DNA of 64,000 nucleotides from Paenibacillus sp. FSL K6-1096. GTDB taxonomy: Bacteria > Bacillota > Bacilli > Paenibacillales > Paenibacillaceae. A program made the translations under genes and the position numbers. The notes beneath the pieces were generated by a model, which was given only the letters and a program-made list of their open reading frames with translations, had not been told where the DNA came from and searched no databases. Positions 51,126 to 60,770 of the stretch are shown here, one piece after another (the first letter of the stretch is position 1; each line of letters starts with the position of its first letter). The stretch spans positions 5,456,001 to 5,520,000 of the forward strand of contig NZ_CP150274.1 of the NCBI RefSeq assembly GCF_037977055.1. The letters are read 5' to 3'.

Positions 51126-52223
51126 ATGCAGTGGTTAAGCAAACTGCGCACAGCCTGGGGGAGAACTCCCTCTGCCGCTGGCGTTGAGAGTCACAGCAGC
51201 AGCCAGAGTACGATGAGCGGAACCGAAGAACGGGCAGCGGAAAGAAGGATGACCGTGCCGGAGGGGACAGCCGCCAATCCGCCTGTATCTCAACCGTCCG
51301 CCCGCGATTCAGGCATCGTATCCTACGGCGAACATGCCTATGCTCTGGCCGAGCAGATCCGCCTTGAGACCGAAGCGGTCCTGAAGGAGGAGGCCCGGAT
51401 GGTGGAGGAGTTCGAAGCTCTGCGGGCAGGCGGCGGGGAGCTGATCAGCCAGATCGGCGGGACGCAGCAGCTGTTGGAGCACCTGAAGGCCAACAGCGGG
51501 CAGACGGAGGAACTGATTAACGAGATGTATGGCAGCTTGTCCTATTCCTCCAACAAAATCGAATTCGCCAAGGAAGCCAATCTCCAGATCTCCGCAGAAA
51601 TGCAGAAGGCCTCGGCGGTATTCACTGAATTCGTCACCTTGAATGAGGAGCTGCGGCAGCATTTCCATAGCATCGAACAGCTGGCGAAGATTATTACAGA
51701 GATTGCTGAGCAGACGAATCTGCTGTCGCTGAATGCAGCGATTGAGGCTGCGCGGGCCGGGGATCAGGGGCTGGGCTTCGCCGTGGTTGCCACAGAAATC
51801 CGCAAGCTTGCCGACAGCACCCGCAGCCATGTGAAGGAAATTATGGGGTCGCTCTCGGGCATGACCTCTGTAATGGAGCAGCTTCACAGTAAATCCGGGG
51901 ACGGGACAGCAGCGATGAATGAGACCACCGCGAAGATCAGCGAATCCACGGTATATATGAATGAGATTGTAGAGGCGGAGGAGCAGGTCTTCGAGCATCT
52001 GGAGAAAATCCAGGAGTCCCAGGACAGCAGCATGGAGGATGTCGGGCAGATCAACAGCGACCTGCTGCGCATTCTGGAGAAATCGGGGCAGGATACGGAG
52101 CAGTTCCAGCTGCTGGTGCTCACCGTCCAGAAGAAGGCCGACCACTACCAGCGGCTGCTGAACCATCTGCATCAGATCGGCCTGCTGCGGGAGCTGGAGG
52201 AGACGGAGAAGACCGGCGCATAA
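51126..52223 (+). CDS. Soluble methyl-accepting chemotaxis protein
   Basis: This 365-residue protein has no signal peptide or membrane segment. A disordered Ser/Thr-rich N-terminus (about 1-65) leads into a long coiled coil with the conserved MCP hairpin tip (EIAEQTNLLSLNAAIEAARA, then GFAVVATEIRKLAD, about 195-240). It has no sensor domain of its own, so the adjacent FIST protein is the likely input. The output would be CheA/CheW. AGGGAGAG precedes ATG 51126. Confidence 0.9.
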   Translation: MQWLSKLRTAWGRTPSAAGVESHSSSQSTMSGTEERAAERRMTVPEGTAANPPVSQPSARDSGIVSYGEHAYALAEQIRLETEAVLKEEARMVEEFEALRAGGGELISQIGGTQQLLEHLKANSGQTEELINEMYGSLSYSSNKIEFAKEANLQISAEMQKASAVFTEFVTLNEELRQHFHSIEQLAKIITEIAEQTNLLSLNAAIEAARAGDQGLGFAVVATEIRKLADSTRSHVKEIMGSLSGMTSVMEQLHSKSGDGTAAMNETTAKISESTVYMNEIVEAEEQVFEHLEKIQESQDSSMEDVGQINSDLLRILEKSGQDTEQFQLLVLTVQKKADHYQRLLNHLHQIGLLRELEETEKTGA

Positions 52224-52240
52224 GCTGATATGGTAAAATG

Positions 52241-52278
52241 AAAACCCCCGGCGGCGGGAGATACTGCCGGGGGTTTTG
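52241..52278 (+). terminator. Rho-independent terminator of the FIST-MCP operon
   Basis: AAAACCCCCGGC and GCCGGGGGTTTT form a perfect 12-bp stem ending in four T. Confidence 0.88.
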
Positions 52279-52331
52279 GTGTTGCGCCCGGCATGGGCAC
52301 AGGTAACCAACTCGCGTATGATGCGGGAGGG

Positions 52332-52403
52332 AAAGAGTTGGATAAACTCCACCTGCTGACCGGCAAACGCCCTCTGCCAAAACCGCAATTGGATAAACAG
52401 CAC
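52332..52403. repeat. Candidate two-copy 51-bp phased element
   Basis: GAGTTGGATAAACTC (a perfect palindrome) and AATTGGATAAACAGC share TTGGATAAAC in register 51 bp apart. Only two copies, so it is weaker than the other arrays. Confidence 0.4.
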
Positions 52404-52485
52404 ATAAATGCACTCAATTCCCCCAAACTGGCCTAAACGGGTATGAATAGTTGTTGTCAGCCATCAGTAGGAGCATGCTCCGCTA

Positions 52486-54477
52486 CTACATCGCAATCAG
52501 CCTGTATTCATAAGCGCCAATCGGCAGCGGACCGGCAGGCACAGGGGTGTCGGTCAGCACATCCTGCCCGCTGCGCGGCAGGGTGACGCTGCCGCCAAGC
52601 CCGTTCATGTTGACGAGCGTCCACAGCTCTCCGGCAGCGCCGCGTCTCGGGCAGAGAATGGTGCCCGGTGTGACATCGCTGCGCAGGGTGACTCCGGCGC
52701 GCGCGGCATAATGCTCAATCAGCGCGCACAGCTGCTTGTCGCCCTCACTGCCCGAGGGCAGGGAGCCGAGCATGACAATGGCTCCCCGGCCATAGGGCTG
52801 CTCGGTCAGGTAGGCCAGGCCCGGCGTCCGGCCCTCCGTAATGACGCCGGTCACGGAGGCTCCGCCCGGCAGCGGCTCGAACACCGCGCTCCACAGCGAC
52901 AGCGGCGCGGAGCAGCCGAAGGCCTTCCCGATGCTGCCCGTCCCCTCCATCGGGTAAACGAATTTAGCGCAGACGCCGGCCAGGCGTTCCAGAACCCCCA
53001 GCGCAGCATCCGTATGCAGCGTATGCTCCGCCGTGCGCCCTCCGCTAAGCGGGCCAACGATCCAGATGCCGCCGGCTTCAGTGAAGGCGAGCGCCTTGTG
53101 CATGTATTCCGGCGATAGATAATGGATGAAAGGCGTGAACAGCAGCTTATAGCCGCTTAAATTGCCGCCTTCTGGCAGCAGGTCACGGTGAATGCCCAGC
53201 TCGAGAATCCGCCGGTAGAAGTCGCCGAACAAGGAACGGTAGTTCAGCTGCCGGTGCGGTTCCGTAGCCAGGAACGCCTTGGCCCGGTCCGAATAAGTAA
53301 TCGCCACCTCGGCCTGCACCGGCCGGGTATTCAGCATGTGCGGCTCGATCTGCAGCCTGGCGGCGGAAGCTGCGCGCACATTGTCATACCCGAGCGCAGG
53401 CTGGCCCCAGGCACTGATGATTGAGCTGTGCGTCTGCTCGCTGCCCGTGCGCTGCTGCCGCCACAGCCAATAGCAGAAGGCGCCTGCCCCCAGCGCGTAG
53501 GCGGCTACAGCTTCGGCGGTGAGATAGCCGTCCGGGTGCGGCTCGCCGTAGCTGGTAAGCGAAGCGGCATAGGCCGGGCCGGTCTCCATCAGCCAGAAAT
53601 CCCGCCCGGGCTTCAGCCCGCGCCACAGGTCACAGTTCAGCAGATAAGCGTGCCTGTTGACCTGAGAGGCATAGGTATCGAACGATGCGAAATCAAGCTC
53701 CCGGAACAGCTGCTCATTGTCCAGATGAAAAGGGACGTTGCTGTTGTGCGTGACCGGAGCCGCCGAATAGCGGCGGATGATCGCTGCCTGTTCCCCCGCG
53801 AACTCTGCGACCTTCTCCATCTGGAACAGCCGGTACTGGGTGACGAGTGATGAATTATGCAGAAAAGGCGTAGCTACCGGCTGCGGCACCTGGTCAAACC
53901 GCTGGTAGGTCTGGCTCCACACACCGGTTCCCCAGGCATCATTCAGCTCTCCGATGCTGCCGTAGCGGCGCTCCAGCCACTCATGCCACAGGGAGCGGCA
54001 GGACCCGCACATGCATTCCGCCACATGCGCCTTCAGCTCATTGTCGAGCTGCCAGGCGGCAAGGCCCGGGAGCTGCCCCAGCACCCGGGCCAGCTCTTCC
54101 GTGATCAGCGCCGCCCGCTGCCGGAAATAAGGGTTATTCGTGCAGACATGCTGCCTGGACCCGTGGCTCATCACCGCCCCATCCGCCCGGATATGCAGGC
54201 GTTCCGGGTGCCCGTGGGTCAGCCAGACCGGTGGAGTCGCGGTCGGCGTGCACATGACCGTATTGATGCCGTGCTCGTGCAGCTGCCGGATATGCTCAGC
54301 GAACGGCCGGACATCGATAACGTCCTCCTCCGGTTCCAGCAGCGACCAGATGAATTCGCCCATGCGGACCAGATTAATCCCGGTCTCCTGCATGAGCCGG
54401 AGATCCTGCCGCCGCTCAGCCTCCCCCCACAGCTCCGGGTACCATGCGGCACCGTAATATAGCTTTTGCTGCATCAT
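52486..54477 (-). CDS. Glycoside hydrolase family 42 beta-galactosidase
   Basis: This 663-residue enzyme has the GH42 plan: a TIM barrel (about 1-380), a trimerisation domain (about 385-600) and a C-terminal beta domain. The acid/base is Glu147 in AWQLDNELKAH and the nucleophile is Glu298 in FWLMETGPA. The family's zinc cysteines are present (Cys112, Cys155, Cys157, Cys160 in ECMCGSC). No signal peptide, so it cuts imported galacto-oligosaccharides, such as pectic galactan side-chain fragments. ATG 54477 follows AGGAGGTTAAA; the 93 codons of open frame upstream run into the divergent promoter region and are rejected. It is divergent from the importer. Confidence 0.92.
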   Translation of the reverse strand: MMQQKLYYGAAWYPELWGEAERRQDLRLMQETGINLVRMGEFIWSLLEPEEDVIDVRPFAEHIRQLHEHGINTVMCTPTATPPVWLTHGHPERLHIRADGAVMSHGSRQHVCTNNPYFRQRAALITEELARVLGQLPGLAAWQLDNELKAHVAECMCGSCRSLWHEWLERRYGSIGELNDAWGTGVWSQTYQRFDQVPQPVATPFLHNSSLVTQYRLFQMEKVAEFAGEQAAIIRRYSAAPVTHNSNVPFHLDNEQLFRELDFASFDTYASQVNRHAYLLNCDLWRGLKPGRDFWLMETGPAYAASLTSYGEPHPDGYLTAEAVAAYALGAGAFCYWLWRQQRTGSEQTHSSIISAWGQPALGYDNVRAASAARLQIEPHMLNTRPVQAEVAITYSDRAKAFLATEPHRQLNYRSLFGDFYRRILELGIHRDLLPEGGNLSGYKLLFTPFIHYLSPEYMHKALAFTEAGGIWIVGPLSGGRTAEHTLHTDAALGVLERLAGVCAKFVYPMEGTGSIGKAFGCSAPLSLWSAVFEPLPGGASVTGVITEGRTPGLAYLTEQPYGRGAIVMLGSLPSGSEGDKQLCALIEHYAARAGVTLRSDVTPGTILCPRRGAAGELWTLVNMNGLGGSVTLPRSGQDVLTDTPVPAGPLPIGAYEYRLIAM

Positions 54478-54737
54478 TTTAACCTCCTGGACAAAGCCCC
54501 GCACAGGCTCTGTATTTTTTCTATTCCCCATATCCAAGCAATATAGCCGCCCCCTGCCTCCGCAGGCAATAGTAAAGTTTTGCCGGTTTTGGACTTTATT
54601 GCGGAAGCGGCGCTGAGGGCGTGCAAAGCACTGTCCAAAAAGTCCGATTGCCGGAAAAACACCCGCCAACCATAATAGAAAGCGCAACCAAAGCAGTGCA
54701 GTGCTAAGGCTGCTTATCCATACGGAGGTGAATGTAC

Positions 54738-55709
54738 ATGAAGCAAGGAGCGGCAATGGGGGCAGCAGAGATCAGCGCGGGTACAGGCTTCCGCCGCAGC
54801 AGGCGCGAGCAGCGCTTCAGACGTCTCAAGCGGGACAAATGGCTCTACATTCTGCTCAGCCCCGGACTCCTGTATTTCCTGCTGTTCAAATATGTGCCGA
54901 TGTGGGGAGTGCTGCTCGCCTTCAAAGACTTTCAGCCGTTTCTCGGCTTCTGGAAGAGCAGCTGGGTCGGCTTCGAGCATTTCCGCACGTTTTTTCAGAA
55001 TCCTGATTTCTTCATGCTGCTGCGCAATACACTGGTGCTGTCGCTGTATAATCTGGTGTTCTTTTTCCCGGCGCCGATTATCCTGGCCCTGCTGCTGAAT
55101 GAGATCCGGCTATCTTTTTACAAAAGAACGATTCAGACGCTGATCTACGTGCCCCACTTCATCTCCATGGTCATCGTCGCCAGTATCTCCTATGTGTTCC
55201 TTACGACACAGGGCGGTGCGGTCAACGAATTCCTCTTCACGGTTACCGGGCGCAAAATCGATTTCCTCGCCAGTCCCGACTGGTTCCGCCCGATGATTAT
55301 TCTGCAGACCATCTGGAAGGAATGCGGCTGGGGGACGATTATTTTCCTCGCTGCCCTGGCCGGAGTCGATGTGGAGCAATATGAAGCAGCCGTGGTGGAC
55401 GGGGCCAGCCGCTGGCGCCAGACCTGGCATATTACATTGCCCGCGATCCGCAGCACGATTGTCATTCTGCTGATTCTGCGGATGGGCACAATTCTGGATA
55501 ACGGCTTCGAGCAGATCTATCTGATGATGAATGCGCTGAACCGTGAGGTGGCCGAGGTCTTCGATACCTATGTGTATGCGCTGGGGATTACCCAGGGGGC
55601 GTTCAGCTACAGCACCGCCGTCGGCTTGTTCAAATCGGTCATCGGGGTCGTGCTGGTGCTCGGCACCAACTGGCTCGCCAAGAAGTCGGGCGAATCCGGA
55701 TTATATTGA
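54738..55709 (+). CDS. LplB-like ABC polysaccharide importer permease
   Basis: This 323-residue permease has a basic cytoplasmic start (FRRSRREQRFRRLKRDKW), six predicted membrane helices and the EAA-loop EAAVVDGASRWRQTWHITLP near 220. It ends like LplB-type proteins (VLGTNWLAKKSGESGLY). ATG 54738 is preferred from CGGAGGTGA spacing; an in-frame ATG two codons earlier is possible. It is the first gene of the lyase/importer operon. Confidence 0.93.
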   Translation: MKQGAAMGAAEISAGTGFRRSRREQRFRRLKRDKWLYILLSPGLLYFLLFKYVPMWGVLLAFKDFQPFLGFWKSSWVGFEHFRTFFQNPDFFMLLRNTLVLSLYNLVFFFPAPIILALLLNEIRLSFYKRTIQTLIYVPHFISMVIVASISYVFLTTQGGAVNEFLFTVTGRKIDFLASPDWFRPMIILQTIWKECGWGTIIFLAALAGVDVEQYEAAVVDGASRWRQTWHITLPAIRSTIVILLILRMGTILDNGFEQIYLMMNALNREVAEVFDTYVYALGITQGAFSYSTAVGLFKSVIGVVLVLGTNWLAKKSGESGLY

Positions 55710-55725
55710 AAAGGAGGCCAAAAGT

Positions 55726-56610
55726 GTGGCTAAACGTTACCGCAGCGCCAGAGAGATCACCTTTGACGTTTTTAATTACGTGGTGCTGGGCATTATCGGG
55801 ATTGCGGCCATCCTGCCGTTCCTGTTTGTCGTCGCCGGTTCCTTCGCCACCGAGGCGGAAATTACGAAGCGCGCTGTGTTTCTGGTTCCGACGACCATCT
55901 CGCTGGACGCGTACCGGTTTATTTTCTCCACGGATACCATTGTCCGCAGCATCGGGGTGTCGCTGTATGTGACGGTGATCGGGACGGCAGTCAATCTGTT
56001 CTTCACGGTCACCATGGCGTATCCGATGGCGAAGCGGTACCTGATGGGCCGCAATCTGATCCTCAATCTGGTCATCTTCACCATGCTGTTCGGGGGCGGA
56101 ATGATTCCCACCTATCTGGTGATCCGCGAGCTGCATCTGCTCGATACGCTGAATGCCTTGATTCTTCCGGGGGCGATCAGCGCCTTCAACCTGATTATCG
56201 TCAAAAACTTCTTCCAGGAGCTTCCCGCCGAGATGGAGGAGGCGGCCCGTATCGACGGCTGCACGGAGCTGGGGCTGCTGTGGCGGATTGTGCTGCCGCT
56301 GTCGAAGCCGGTGCTGGCGACGTTCACGCTCTTTTATGCGGTCGGACACTGGAATAACTTCTTCTCGGCGCTGCTCTACATCAATGATCCGTCCAAGTGG
56401 CCGCTGCAGGTGATGCTGCGCCAGATCGTTATGCTGTCCCAGTCGGCAGCGGGGGATCTCAGCTCCATGGACCCGAATTTCGTGCAGCCGCCTGAGCAGT
56501 CCGTCAAAATGGCTGTCATCGTGGTCGGCACCCTGCCGATTATGTGCGTCTATCCGTTTCTGCAAAAGCATTTTGCCAAAGGGGTGATGCTGGGTTCAGT
56601 CAAAGGGTAA
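55726..56610 (+). CDS. LplC-like ABC polysaccharide importer permease
   Basis: This 294-residue permease has six predicted membrane helices and the EAA-loop EEAARIDGCTELGLLWRIVL near 190, and ends in FAKGVMLGSVKG as LplC/YtcP-type permeases do. The start is GTG 55726, with AAGGAGG eight bases upstream. It pairs with the LplB-like permease. Again no ATPase gene is present, so a shared one is needed. Confidence 0.93.
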   Translation: MAKRYRSAREITFDVFNYVVLGIIGIAAILPFLFVVAGSFATEAEITKRAVFLVPTTISLDAYRFIFSTDTIVRSIGVSLYVTVIGTAVNLFFTVTMAYPMAKRYLMGRNLILNLVIFTMLFGGGMIPTYLVIRELHLLDTLNALILPGAISAFNLIIVKNFFQELPAEMEEAARIDGCTELGLLWRIVLPLSKPVLATFTLFYAVGHWNNFFSALLYINDPSKWPLQVMLRQIVMLSQSAAGDLSSMDPNFVQPPEQSVKMAVIVVGTLPIMCVYPFLQKHFAKGVMLGSVKG

Positions 56611-56650
56611 CCGGTTAGTCAACATACAACAGATCAAGGGAGGCCAAGTG

Positions 56651-58261
56651 ATGATGAAGATGATGCGGAGTGAAGGTTCATGGTCTGCGAGAAAAGGGTT
56701 GTTCATGCTGCTGGCTATGCTTATGATTCTAAGTGTATTGTCCGGCTGCGGCGGGAATGGCGAGAATGCGGGTGCGGGACAGAAGGAGCCTGCCGGGGAC
56801 AGCGGGAAGGCGGACAGCACCGCCAAGGCCGAGCAGCCGCTTGCGCTGACACTGATGCTGCCGATTTTCAAAACCAATTATCCAAAGGACGGCAGTCCGG
56901 TCGCCGCCAAGCTGGAGGAGCTGACCAATACCAAAATCCATTTCGAATGGGTGCCGAATGCGTCCTATGCCGACAAATTCAACATTACGCTGGCTTCCGG
57001 CAAGCTGCCTGATATTATGTATGTAGGTGATGTGAAGGCGTCGAGCTTCGTCAATGCGGCCAGATCAGGCGCTTTTTGGGAGGTGGGTCCGTATCTGAAG
57101 GATTATCCGAATCTCAGCGGGGCGAAGGAGGTCATTCTGAATAACTCGGCCATCGACGGCAAGAATTACGGCATCTACAGAGGGCGGGCGCTGGGACGCA
57201 ACGGCGTGGTCTTCCGCAAGGACTGGATGGAGAAGCTGGGGCTTGAGACCCCGCAGACCGTGGACGATTTCTATAATATGCTGCGGGCGTTCAAGGAGCA
57301 GGACCCCGACGGCAACGGCCAGGCGGATACGTACGGCATGGTGCTGGTCAAGTGGACCGGCCAGTGGGCCAGCGGCTTCGATACGATGAAGCTGTGGTTC
57401 GGAGCTCCGAACAAGTGGGGCGTGCAGGACGGGAAGCTGGTGCCGGAGCATGAATACCCCGAGTATTTGGAAGCGCTTAAATTTATGAAAAAGCTGTACG
57501 ACGAGCAGCTGATCAACGCCGACTTCGCGGTGATGGACAGCTCCAAATGGAATGATCCCGTTGTCAACAACAAGGCCGGCGTCATCGTCGATGTGGTCGA
57601 TAATGCGGCCCGACTGGATGACAAGATTCATGCCGCTCTGCAAAAGGAAGGCAAAGACGAGCCGGAACGCCACTATATGGATGTCATCGGCGGTGTGACC
57701 GGAGCGGACGGCGCGCTGCACACCCTACCGACCTCCGGCTTCTCCGGGATGCTGGCGATTCCGAAGTCCTCGGTCAAAACCGAGGAGGAGCTGAAGCGGG
57801 TGCTCGCCTTCCTGGGCCGGCTGAATGATGAGGATCTGCAGACGATGCTGAACTATGGAATTGAAGGTGTTCATTACAAGCTGGTGGATGGATATATTGA
57901 ACGCTCCAGCGATACGGTTCTGCTGGAATCGGAAGTGGAAGGCCTGAACCAGATGCTGCCGTTCATCCCGGAGGACAAGGCGAAGCAGGTGAAGCAGACG
58001 CCGCTGCGGCTGAAGCAGACCGAGGTACAGAAGACGAATGAAGCGACGATTGTGACCAATCCGGCGGAAGCGCTGATCTCGGCGGTCTATACGCAGAAGG
58101 GCTCGCAGCTCGATAACGTGATCAACGATGCGCGCATCAAATTCATAGTCGGCCAGATGGATGAGGCCGGGTTGAAGGCTGCTTTTGAGGTATGGCGGAA
58201 GACTGGCGGGGATGAGCTGGTGAAGGAAATGAATGAATTGTACGCCTCAGGCGGCAAGTAA
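56651..58261 (+). CDS. LplA-like ABC polysaccharide-binding lipoprotein
   Basis: This 536-residue lipoprotein has lipobox LSGC (Cys33) after a hydrophobic segment (LFMLLAMLMILSV) and a large solute-binding domain (LMLPIFKTNYPKDGSPVAAK; FRKDWMEKLGLETPQTVDDF). The large size is typical of binding proteins for complex oligosaccharides and pairs with LplB/LplC-like permeases. ATG 56651 follows GGGAGG at 7 bases. Confidence 0.92.
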   Translation: MMKMMRSEGSWSARKGLFMLLAMLMILSVLSGCGGNGENAGAGQKEPAGDSGKADSTAKAEQPLALTLMLPIFKTNYPKDGSPVAAKLEELTNTKIHFEWVPNASYADKFNITLASGKLPDIMYVGDVKASSFVNAARSGAFWEVGPYLKDYPNLSGAKEVILNNSAIDGKNYGIYRGRALGRNGVVFRKDWMEKLGLETPQTVDDFYNMLRAFKEQDPDGNGQADTYGMVLVKWTGQWASGFDTMKLWFGAPNKWGVQDGKLVPEHEYPEYLEALKFMKKLYDEQLINADFAVMDSSKWNDPVVNNKAGVIVDVVDNAARLDDKIHAALQKEGKDEPERHYMDVIGGVTGADGALHTLPTSGFSGMLAIPKSSVKTEEELKRVLAFLGRLNDEDLQTMLNYGIEGVHYKLVDGYIERSSDTVLLESEVEGLNQMLPFIPEDKAKQVKQTPLRLKQTEVQKTNEATIVTNPAEALISAVYTQKGSQLDNVINDARIKFIVGQMDEAGLKAAFEVWRKTGGDELVKEMNELYASGGK

Positions 58262-58318
58262 AGTCCGGCCCTGCTCCAGTCTCCGGCCGGCAGCAACTCT
58301 AAACTAAGGATTCGGCTG

Positions 58319-60721
58319 GTGAAACGAATGGAGAATGAAGCGGCAGGAGCACGGAACAGGTATACCGGAGGCCGGGCGGGACGCAAGGGCCGTTATTACC
58401 GCAATAATCTCATTATTGTGCTGATCGTCTCGTCCATTCCCGGGCTGATCATCGGGCTGCTGGTCTATTTTATGGCCGGGGGGAGTCTTGAGAAGGAGCT
58501 GCTGCGGATGCATAACCGGCAGATTGAGCAGCGGGCGGACAACATTAATGATCAATTATCCAATCTGGAGCAGATGCTGGCCCACTGGGCCTTCGATCCG
58601 AAGTTCGACTACGGATTAAGCCATATGGATTTCATCAAGAATCATGAACGGGCCTGGGATATTACCAAGACGCTGGTTGTGATGCAGGGCTCGAATTCCA
58701 TGGTGCGGCAGGTCGAGCTGTATCTGGACGGCAATCAGCCGGTGCGCTTCGGTCCGGAATACGGGACGTTGTCTGCGGAGGAGGATGCGCTGTACGGGCA
58801 GCTGCTGAAGCAGGAGCGGAGCACGTACTGGACGCAGTGGAGCATTGATCCGGAGAAGCCGGAGCAGAAGGAGCTGACGCTGGTGCACCATATCCCCGGC
58901 GGCAGTCTGGAGCCCTTCGGGGCGCTGCTGCTGCGGATGGATACAGAGAAGGTGTCCGGCATGCTGCGGACCATGACCCCGTACAGCACGGGGGAGGTGT
59001 TCATGGAGCAGACCACCGGCGGGCTGTTCATCTCGGGCAGCGGGACGGATGCGCCCACGCCGCTGATTGCGGCGCTGCAGGCTGCTATCAAAGCCAGGGG
59101 CAGCCGGGCCAGCGGATCATTTCTGTACGACTGGAACGGGGTTACTTATGCGGTGACCTACGGTGATTTCTCGCGGATTGCCAGTGAATGGCGGTATGTG
59201 TCGGCTTCGCCGATCTCCAGCGTCACCGCTCCGGTGGTTCGGCTGTCCCGGATGATTATTTTGGTCAGCCTGTGCGCCTTGCTGCTGGCGGCGGTCCTGT
59301 CCTGGATTGCTTCCCGCCGAATCTATTCGCCGGTCCGCCGCCTGCTGCAGACGCTGCTCCCGGAGCATGCGGCCGCAGGCGGCCGGGTGGATGAGCTGAC
59401 ACTGATCGAGCGGCACTGGCAGAATCTGCACGGGCAGCAGCATGCCCTCCAGTACACGCTCTCGGAGCAGCTGCCGCATGTGCAGCAGAGCTTCCTGCAT
59501 CAGTTGTTCCAGGGGTATCTGTATGCCTATTCCGAGCAGGATCTGCAGAGCCGGATGAAGCAGTATAAATGGGAAGTGGAGAACTGTACATTCGTAGTGC
59601 TGTATATCCAGCTGACCGGCATCTCCAGCCTGGAGGCCAAATTCCGCAGCGGTGACGAGAGTCTCGTATCGTTCGCGGCTGTAAATATTACCTTGGAGCT
59701 TGCCCGGGAGCATTTCGGGCGGGCGGAGACGGTCAATCTGCATGACCTGACCTCCGGCATGCTGCTGATGGAGCCGGGCAGCGGCCCCGACCCGGCCCGC
59801 GTGGCCGCCTTCGGTGAAGAGCTGGCGGCTACCCTGAGCCGGATGCTTAAGCTTCAGGCTACGGTGGCGTACAGTGCAAGGATCGGGAGCATCTCCGCGA
59901 TTCCGCGGGCGTTCGAGGCGGCGAAGCAAGCGGCCAGCCACAGCAGGTACGGCGGCGGGAACCAGATCATCAGCCTGGAGCAGCTGGAGCGGGAGGGGCA
60001 GGGCGCCCCATTGCCGCAGTATTCCTTCGCGCTGGAGCGCGGGCTGATTCAGGCGTTGCGGACCGGCGAGGCGGAGGAGGCGGACCGGCTGCTGGAGGAA
60101 TTCCTGGAGACGCTCTCCGCAGGCGGCGCGAAGGTGATCGACGTACAGCAGGGCATGCTGCATCTGCTCGGCGCGATCCTTCATGCGGTGATGGAGGCCG
60201 GGATAACCCAGAGCGAGCTGCTGCGCGGCAGGAATCTGTATGCCAGCCTCTCACAGATTCATGAGCCGGGCCTGATTCTCTCCTGGTTCCGCACGCAGGT
60301 GACCGCTCCCTTCCTGAAGGAGCTGTGTGAACGGTCTGACGCCGGTATAAGACGGACGATTGATCAGGCGATGCTGTACATTCAGCACCATTATATGGAC
60401 AATATCTCGCTGGACAGCTGTGCGGATCATACAGGTACCAGCCCTTTTCTGCTCAGCAAGTCGTTCAAGCGGGTCACCGGGCAGAACTTCATTGATTATC
60501 TAACGGAATTACGGATTACCAAGGCGAAGGAGCTGCTGCGGGACACGGACCTGAAGATGAACGATGTCGCCTTGCAGGTCGGCTATCAGCAGAGCTATTT
60601 CAACCGGATTTTCAAAAAACAGGAGGACATCACGCCGACACGTTACCGTGAGCTAAGCCGGCAGGAGGGGGAGAAGGCGAACGGGACCCGGGTGCGGAGA
60701 GGGCAAGGGGAGAACGGCTGA
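58319..60721 (+). CDS. YesS-like membrane-bound AraC-family regulator
   Basis: This 800-residue protein has a membrane helix at about 30-53 (NNLIIVLIVSSIPGLIIGLL), an extracytoplasmic sensing domain (about 55-300), a second helix near 307-327 (MIILVSLCALLLAAVLSWIA), a cytoplasmic linker domain and a C-terminal AraC double helix-turn-helix at about 682-780 (ISLDSCADHTGTSPFLLSKS and MNDVALQVGYQQSYFNRIFK). Signal sensing and DNA binding are in one chain, as in B. subtilis YesS. It probably activates this operon in response to extracellular rhamnogalacturonan fragments. GTG 58319 has AAGGA nine bases upstream. Confidence 0.9.
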   Translation: MKRMENEAAGARNRYTGGRAGRKGRYYRNNLIIVLIVSSIPGLIIGLLVYFMAGGSLEKELLRMHNRQIEQRADNINDQLSNLEQMLAHWAFDPKFDYGLSHMDFIKNHERAWDITKTLVVMQGSNSMVRQVELYLDGNQPVRFGPEYGTLSAEEDALYGQLLKQERSTYWTQWSIDPEKPEQKELTLVHHIPGGSLEPFGALLLRMDTEKVSGMLRTMTPYSTGEVFMEQTTGGLFISGSGTDAPTPLIAALQAAIKARGSRASGSFLYDWNGVTYAVTYGDFSRIASEWRYVSASPISSVTAPVVRLSRMIILVSLCALLLAAVLSWIASRRIYSPVRRLLQTLLPEHAAAGGRVDELTLIERHWQNLHGQQHALQYTLSEQLPHVQQSFLHQLFQGYLYAYSEQDLQSRMKQYKWEVENCTFVVLYIQLTGISSLEAKFRSGDESLVSFAAVNITLELAREHFGRAETVNLHDLTSGMLLMEPGSGPDPARVAAFGEELAATLSRMLKLQATVAYSARIGSISAIPRAFEAAKQAASHSRYGGGNQIISLEQLEREGQGAPLPQYSFALERGLIQALRTGEAEEADRLLEEFLETLSAGGAKVIDVQQGMLHLLGAILHAVMEAGITQSELLRGRNLYASLSQIHEPGLILSWFRTQVTAPFLKELCERSDAGIRRTIDQAMLYIQHHYMDNISLDSCADHTGTSPFLLSKSFKRVTGQNFIDYLTELRITKAKELLRDTDLKMNDVALQVGYQQSYFNRIFKKQEDITPTRYRELSRQEGEKANGTRVRRGQGENG

Positions 60722-60770
60722 GCCTGCTCTCTGCCCAAGTGATGTCACCATAATAAGGAGATGACCGAAA

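Noticed and set aside
52486..54756. Longer GH42 product starting at 54756
   Set aside because: The added 93 codons overlap the divergent permease start and have no ribosome binding site; AGGAGG immediately precedes ATG 54477.
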